Position numbers and translations under genes: made by a program. A DNA stretch of 45,881 nucleotides from JAWXCM01 sp034408745 (lineage in GTDB: Bacteria > Acidobacteriota > Terriglobia > Bryobacterales > Bryobacteraceae), in assembly GCA_034408745.1 (NCBI GenBank), contig JAWXCM010000450.1, forward strand, positions 1 to 45,881, written 5' to 3'. The first letter of the stretch is position 1. Every line of letters starts with the position of its first letter. Under the pieces are notes generated by a model that saw nothing but the letters and a program-made list of their open reading frames with translations, was not told the DNA's origin and did no database searches. This document shows positions 43,174 to 45,881 of the stretch, in pieces.

Positions 43174-43875
43174 TTACTTACGGCGGCGGACGAAAATGCC
43201 AGCGCCGAGGAGCGCTCCACCGACCAGAGCCATCGAAGCCGGCTCGGGAATCCCGGACGGGGGCGGCGGTTCGGTGTAGTCGTAGGTGATGGTGGCCGAA
43301 GCAGCAGCCTGACCGGTCAGGAGGATGTTAGCGTTGGTGGAGGCGTTACCGGCAACGGCGAAGCCGCTGTCCGTGAACACAGGGATCAGGAAGAAACCAG
43401 CGCCGATGTAGGGAACGAGGGAGCCGCCTTCCACATAGCTGCCCATCTTGGTAACCAGGGTCTGAGCGTGGGTGAAGGTCTTCGTCTGACCGGCGGTGTA
43501 GGTGTTGGCTGCGTTGGCGATGCTCGCGGCAAACACCGCAGGCGAAGCAACTGCCTCAAATGCGTAGGAACCGGCGGTGCCGAGTTCGATGTCGGACGTG
43601 AAGGTCACGCGGATCTGACCGGTAGTGGCGCCAGTATTCTGAATGGTGCCAGCCGCCCGGAACTGGACCGTGTAGTCAATTGTGACACCGGTCAGAGTGC
43701 CCCAGGCCGCATTGAACTCAGGCAGCGAGATGTTCTGCGAGCCGTTGAGATCAGTGGTGGTGAAAGGAACGTTCGTGACAGCCGGCGAAGTCGCCGACGT
43801 AAATGTAATTGTGGTTGCCGAAGCAAGTGAAGCGAAGGCAAGGCCTGCCGCTAAAGTTAGTAACTGCTTTTTCAT
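43174..43875 (-). CDS. PEP-CTERM sorting-domain protein
   Basis: 233 residues from the ATG at 43875, with GGAGGA seven to twelve bases upstream. An upstream ATG would add seven non-signal residues. Signal peptide (KKQLLTLAAGLAFASLASA), a beta-rich Thr/Ala body (TITFTSATSPAVTNVPFTTTDLNGSQNISLPEFNAAWGTLTGVTIDYTVQFRAAG), then a C-terminal sorting tail GIPEPASMALVGGALLGAGIFVRRRK. The body shows the choice-of-anchor-type beta-sandwich found in many PEP-CTERM proteins. An exosortase elsewhere in the genome is expected to process it. Confidence 0.88.
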   Translation of the reverse strand: MKKQLLTLAAGLAFASLASATTITFTSATSPAVTNVPFTTTDLNGSQNISLPEFNAAWGTLTGVTIDYTVQFRAAGTIQNTGATTGQIRVTFTSDIELGTAGSYAFEAVASPAVFAASIANAANTYTAGQTKTFTHAQTLVTKMGSYVEGGSLVPYIGAGFFLIPVFTDSGFAVAGNASTNANILLTGQAAASATITYDYTEPPPPSGIPEPASMALVGGALLGAGIFVRRRK

Positions 43876-44367
43876 TCGTGTCCTCCGAAGGTACAAAAAA
43901 GGTCCGGTTGAATGTTAACAGACACTGTGATGAGCGTCCATAGTACCGTAGTACTAATGTGCGGAACTATTATTGCGCCGGTACGTGGCCTCGCCCCCAC
44001 AGTCTGCCAGAATTCAAGTCGTCCAAGCCGACTTACAATCAGTGCTGCCTGATGCGGTCCTCAGAATAACACTGTCCACAATAATTTCCAAGGCCTGATG
44101 CTGAGATTTCATCGGATTGTGGTAGTAGCGTGAGCCTTACTCGTTATGGGACCAAAAAGATAAAGCTAACGACTTAGTAAGAGCTAAGGTGAAATACTTA
44201 TATTAATAGATAGCTGCTTGAGGCCATAACCCACACATTGAAGGGAGCAGGCAAACTATCCTTGACACGGTACTCCCCAGAGGCGTTTTCTCACGTTATA
44301 CTGGGTTGTAATTTTCTGGGCCGACGGTACGGCTCAGTGAGCACGTCCCGTTAGTCCAACCACTCCT
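43876..44367. other. AT-richer intergenic region between divergent exported-protein genes
   Basis: About 490 bp, markedly richer in A and T than the rest of the window, especially at 44150-44260. It contains AGTAC-N4-GTACT at about 43941-43954, and a TTGACA (44262) and TATACT (44297) that are 29 bp apart and so cannot be one standard promoter. No open frame is convincing. It must hold the promoters for both flanking genes and possibly an unannotated small RNA. Confidence 0.4.
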
Positions 44368-45881
44368 ATGGTAAGCATACGATTTCTTCCCCTCTTTTTG
44401 CTGGTCGCCACGTTGTCCGCGGCTGGAACCTTAAGTCCCGCTCAAAAGCGTACGGTGCAGCAGATGGGTACCCGGCCCATCCTGTTTTCCCCAGTTCAAA
44501 CCGAAGGCCGGGAGTATTGGCTGTCCTCAGGGCCCGGGTATTTCTTCGCCATAAATCCAGACCGCTCCCTGATCCGGGTAGCTGGCTCGACCGGAACCGC
44601 CGACGTCTCCATGCGATTCCGCGGCGCCAGGCCAGGCCGAACCTCTGGCCAGGATCCGGCCGCCACCATATTAAATACGTTGAAGGGGAACGATCCGGCG
44701 AAGTGGAGTACCGGGAAACGGACCTGGCAGCGCGTTCGCAGAGAGGGGCTCTACCCAGGCGTCGACGTTGTCTACTATGGCAATCAGCAACGCCTCGAAT
44801 ACGATGTCGTCGTTCATCCCGGCGGCTCGCCCTCAAGTGTCGAGGTGGAGTTCGAGGGCGCCAGCGGTATCCGGCTCGCCGCGGACGGTTCGCTTCGTCT
44901 GACGACTTCTGCCGGGGAATTGAGCTGGCACGCGCCGGTCGCGTGGCAGGAAGCGGGCGGCCGGAAAAAGCCGGTTCCCGTTCGATATGAGCTGGCATCC
45001 AGCCGTTCCGTGCGTTTCGTGACGGGCGCGTATGACGAGGACCATGACCTGGTCATCGACCCTGTGTTTACGTTCTCCCGGCTTTACGGCGGAGCAGGTG
45101 GAGAGCAGTTCGGCGGCCTTGCTGTCGACGCCCTGGGTAATGCCTACCTGGCTGGCGTTACGTTCTCGCCAGACTTCCCCCTCGTCAATCCGCTCGCCAG
45201 CGGCAGCGCCGCCAACGGCGATGGCTATGTCATGAAGATTGACCCGTCGGGCAACATTCTTTGGTCTTCCGTTATTGGCGGCGCGGATGCCGACACTTTT
45301 TGGGGCCTGGCGGTCGATTCCACGGGTGCGGTGTATGTTGCCGGTGACACCTACTCGTCGGACTTTCCGCGCACAACTGGCCCGGCCACGCTGGCGGGGG
45401 CGAATGGGGTGGTTTTGAAGATCTCCCCCCAGGGCAACCAACTGGTGTTTTCGCGCCTACTCGGTGGTTCGGGAGTGGACACCGCCTATGCCATTCTGCC
45501 CGCGCAGGATGGTTCGATCTTTGTGGGCGGAAGCACCACTTCCACTGACTTTCCCCTCGTGTCGGCATTTCGCTCCACTCGCTCCGGGCAGGATGGATTC
45601 CTGACCAAACTGTCGTCCACCGGCGAGGTGACCGCGTCCACATTCTTCGGCGGCAACAGCGTTGACCTGGTGCAGAGCCTTGCCACAGCCCCAAACGGAG
45701 AGCTTTGGTTTACCGCCAACACCAACTCCAGCGATATCGCATCGGCTGGACTCAGGACTACGTACGGCGGCAACGGTGACTGCTTTGTCGGGCGCACGAA
45801 CGCTGCCCTCACGGCGCTGGTTTACGGCAGCTATCTGGGAGGCAGCTCCAGCGATTCCTGCTCGCGCATTCAGGTGGACTC
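44368..45881 (+). CDS. SBBP-repeat secreted protein, 3' end beyond the window
   Basis: Open frame from ATG at 44368 to the last base (504 codons seen, no stop). N-terminal signal peptide (VSIRFLPLFLLVATLSAAG). A beta-domain follows as in the homologue at 28156: TWQRVRREGLYPGVDVVYYGNQQRLEYDVVVHPGGSPSS, and LVIDPVFTFSRLYGG. SBBP repeats then begin near residue 245, each with DALGNAYLAGVTFSPDFP or GSIFVGGSTTSTDFP. At least five repeats are visible. Probably a surface or secreted propeller of unknown function. It is incomplete only because the window ends. Confidence 0.85.
   Translation, partial: MVSIRFLPLFLLVATLSAAGTLSPAQKRTVQQMGTRPILFSPVQTEGREYWLSSGPGYFFAINPDRSLIRVAGSTGTADVSMRFRGARPGRTSGQDPAATILNTLKGNDPAKWSTGKRTWQRVRREGLYPGVDVVYYGNQQRLEYDVVVHPGGSPSSVEVEFEGASGIRLAADGSLRLTTSAGELSWHAPVAWQEAGGRKKPVPVRYELASSRSVRFVTGAYDEDHDLVIDPVFTFSRLYGGAGGEQFGGLAVDALGNAYLAGVTFSPDFPLVNPLASGSAANGDGYVMKIDPSGNILWSSVIGGADADTFWGLAVDSTGAVYVAGDTYSSDFPRTTGPATLAGANGVVLKISPQGNQLVFSRLLGGSGVDTAYAILPAQDGSIFVGGSTTSTDFPLVSAFRSTRSGQDGFLTKLSSTGEVTASTFFGGNSVDLVQSLATAPNGELWFTANTNSSDIASAGLRTTYGGNGDCFVGRTNAALTALVYGSYLGGSSSDSCSRIQVD

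Noticed and set aside
44262..44302. TTGACA and TATACT as one promoter
   Set aside because: They are 29 bp apart, too far for a single sigma-70-type promoter.

Overview
The window reads as one contig of a high-GC, soil-type Acidobacterium (Bryobacter/Solibacter-like). The taxon is inferred from gene content, not from a marker gene. The signs are Oar-like TonB-dependent receptors with a carboxypeptidase-regulatory N-terminus, paired DUF1549/DUF1553 and DUF1501 proteins, SBBP-repeat secreted proteins, PEP-CTERM proteins, a cytochrome c / copper-monooxygenase fusion, and a SigK-type sigma factor with an RskA-type anti-sigma factor. There is no rRNA, CRISPR array or complete insertion sequence. 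One tRNA-Arg(TCT) is present.

Layout. 1-2.02 kb: a three-gene cassette ending in a terminase-like ATPase, with no other phage genes. 2.05-7.74 kb: an iron-sulfur (isc) operon, iscR-iscS-iscU-iscA-hscB-hscA-iscX plus a coupled secreted Dabb-like protein, preceded by two near-identical 25-bp IscR-type operators. 7.86-13.4 kb (minus): DUF1549/DUF1553 protein, DUF1501 protein, aldo/keto reductase. 13.5-16.3 kb (plus): DUF4331 protein, TPR protein, DUF4198 protein, convergent with a sigma/anti-sigma pair (16.3-17.6 kb) and an alginate-export-like porin (17.6-18.9 kb). 19.2-22.2 kb: an intact TonB-dependent receptor. 22.4-25.3 kb: a 5'-truncated second receptor fused out of frame to a 3'-truncated winged-helix regulator, which looks like a deletion scar. 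25.5-26.2 kb: a HigBA-type toxin-antitoxin module with paired operators. 26.9-32.3 kb (minus): cytochrome c/copper monooxygenase-like protein, SBBP-repeat protein, and a methyltransferase/glycosyltransferase pair. 32.6-33.75 kb: a membrane protein and a HAD phosphatase with an internal deletion. 33.75-37.5 kb (minus): a housekeeping operon NfeD-like, SPOR, lipA, lnt, small hypothetical. 37.5-42.9 kb (plus): hypothetical, PEP-CTERM protein, rimO, yacG, pgpA, NHL-type beta-propeller, cinA. 43-45.9 kb: tRNA-Arg, a second PEP-CTERM protein, an AT-richer intergenic stretch and a second SBBP-repeat protein cut by the window end.

How the genes fit together. The isc operon makes Fe-S clusters: IscS supplies sulfur, IscU is the scaffold, HscA/HscB transfer the cluster, IscA is a carrier and IscR is the feedback regulator. 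LipA and RimO, also encoded here, are radical-SAM enzymes that consume such clusters. A GC-rich hairpin repeat family occurs at least three times (3880, 7813, 25380). One copy separates iscS from iscU, and another supplies the stop codon of the aldo/keto reductase.

The points most worth a second look are the orphan terminase-like cassette, the dual IscR operators overlapping the start of iscR, the Dabb protein added to the isc operon, the hairpin repeat family, the regulator/receptor deletion chimera, the HAD gene with its core removed, and the TA module with two matched operators.
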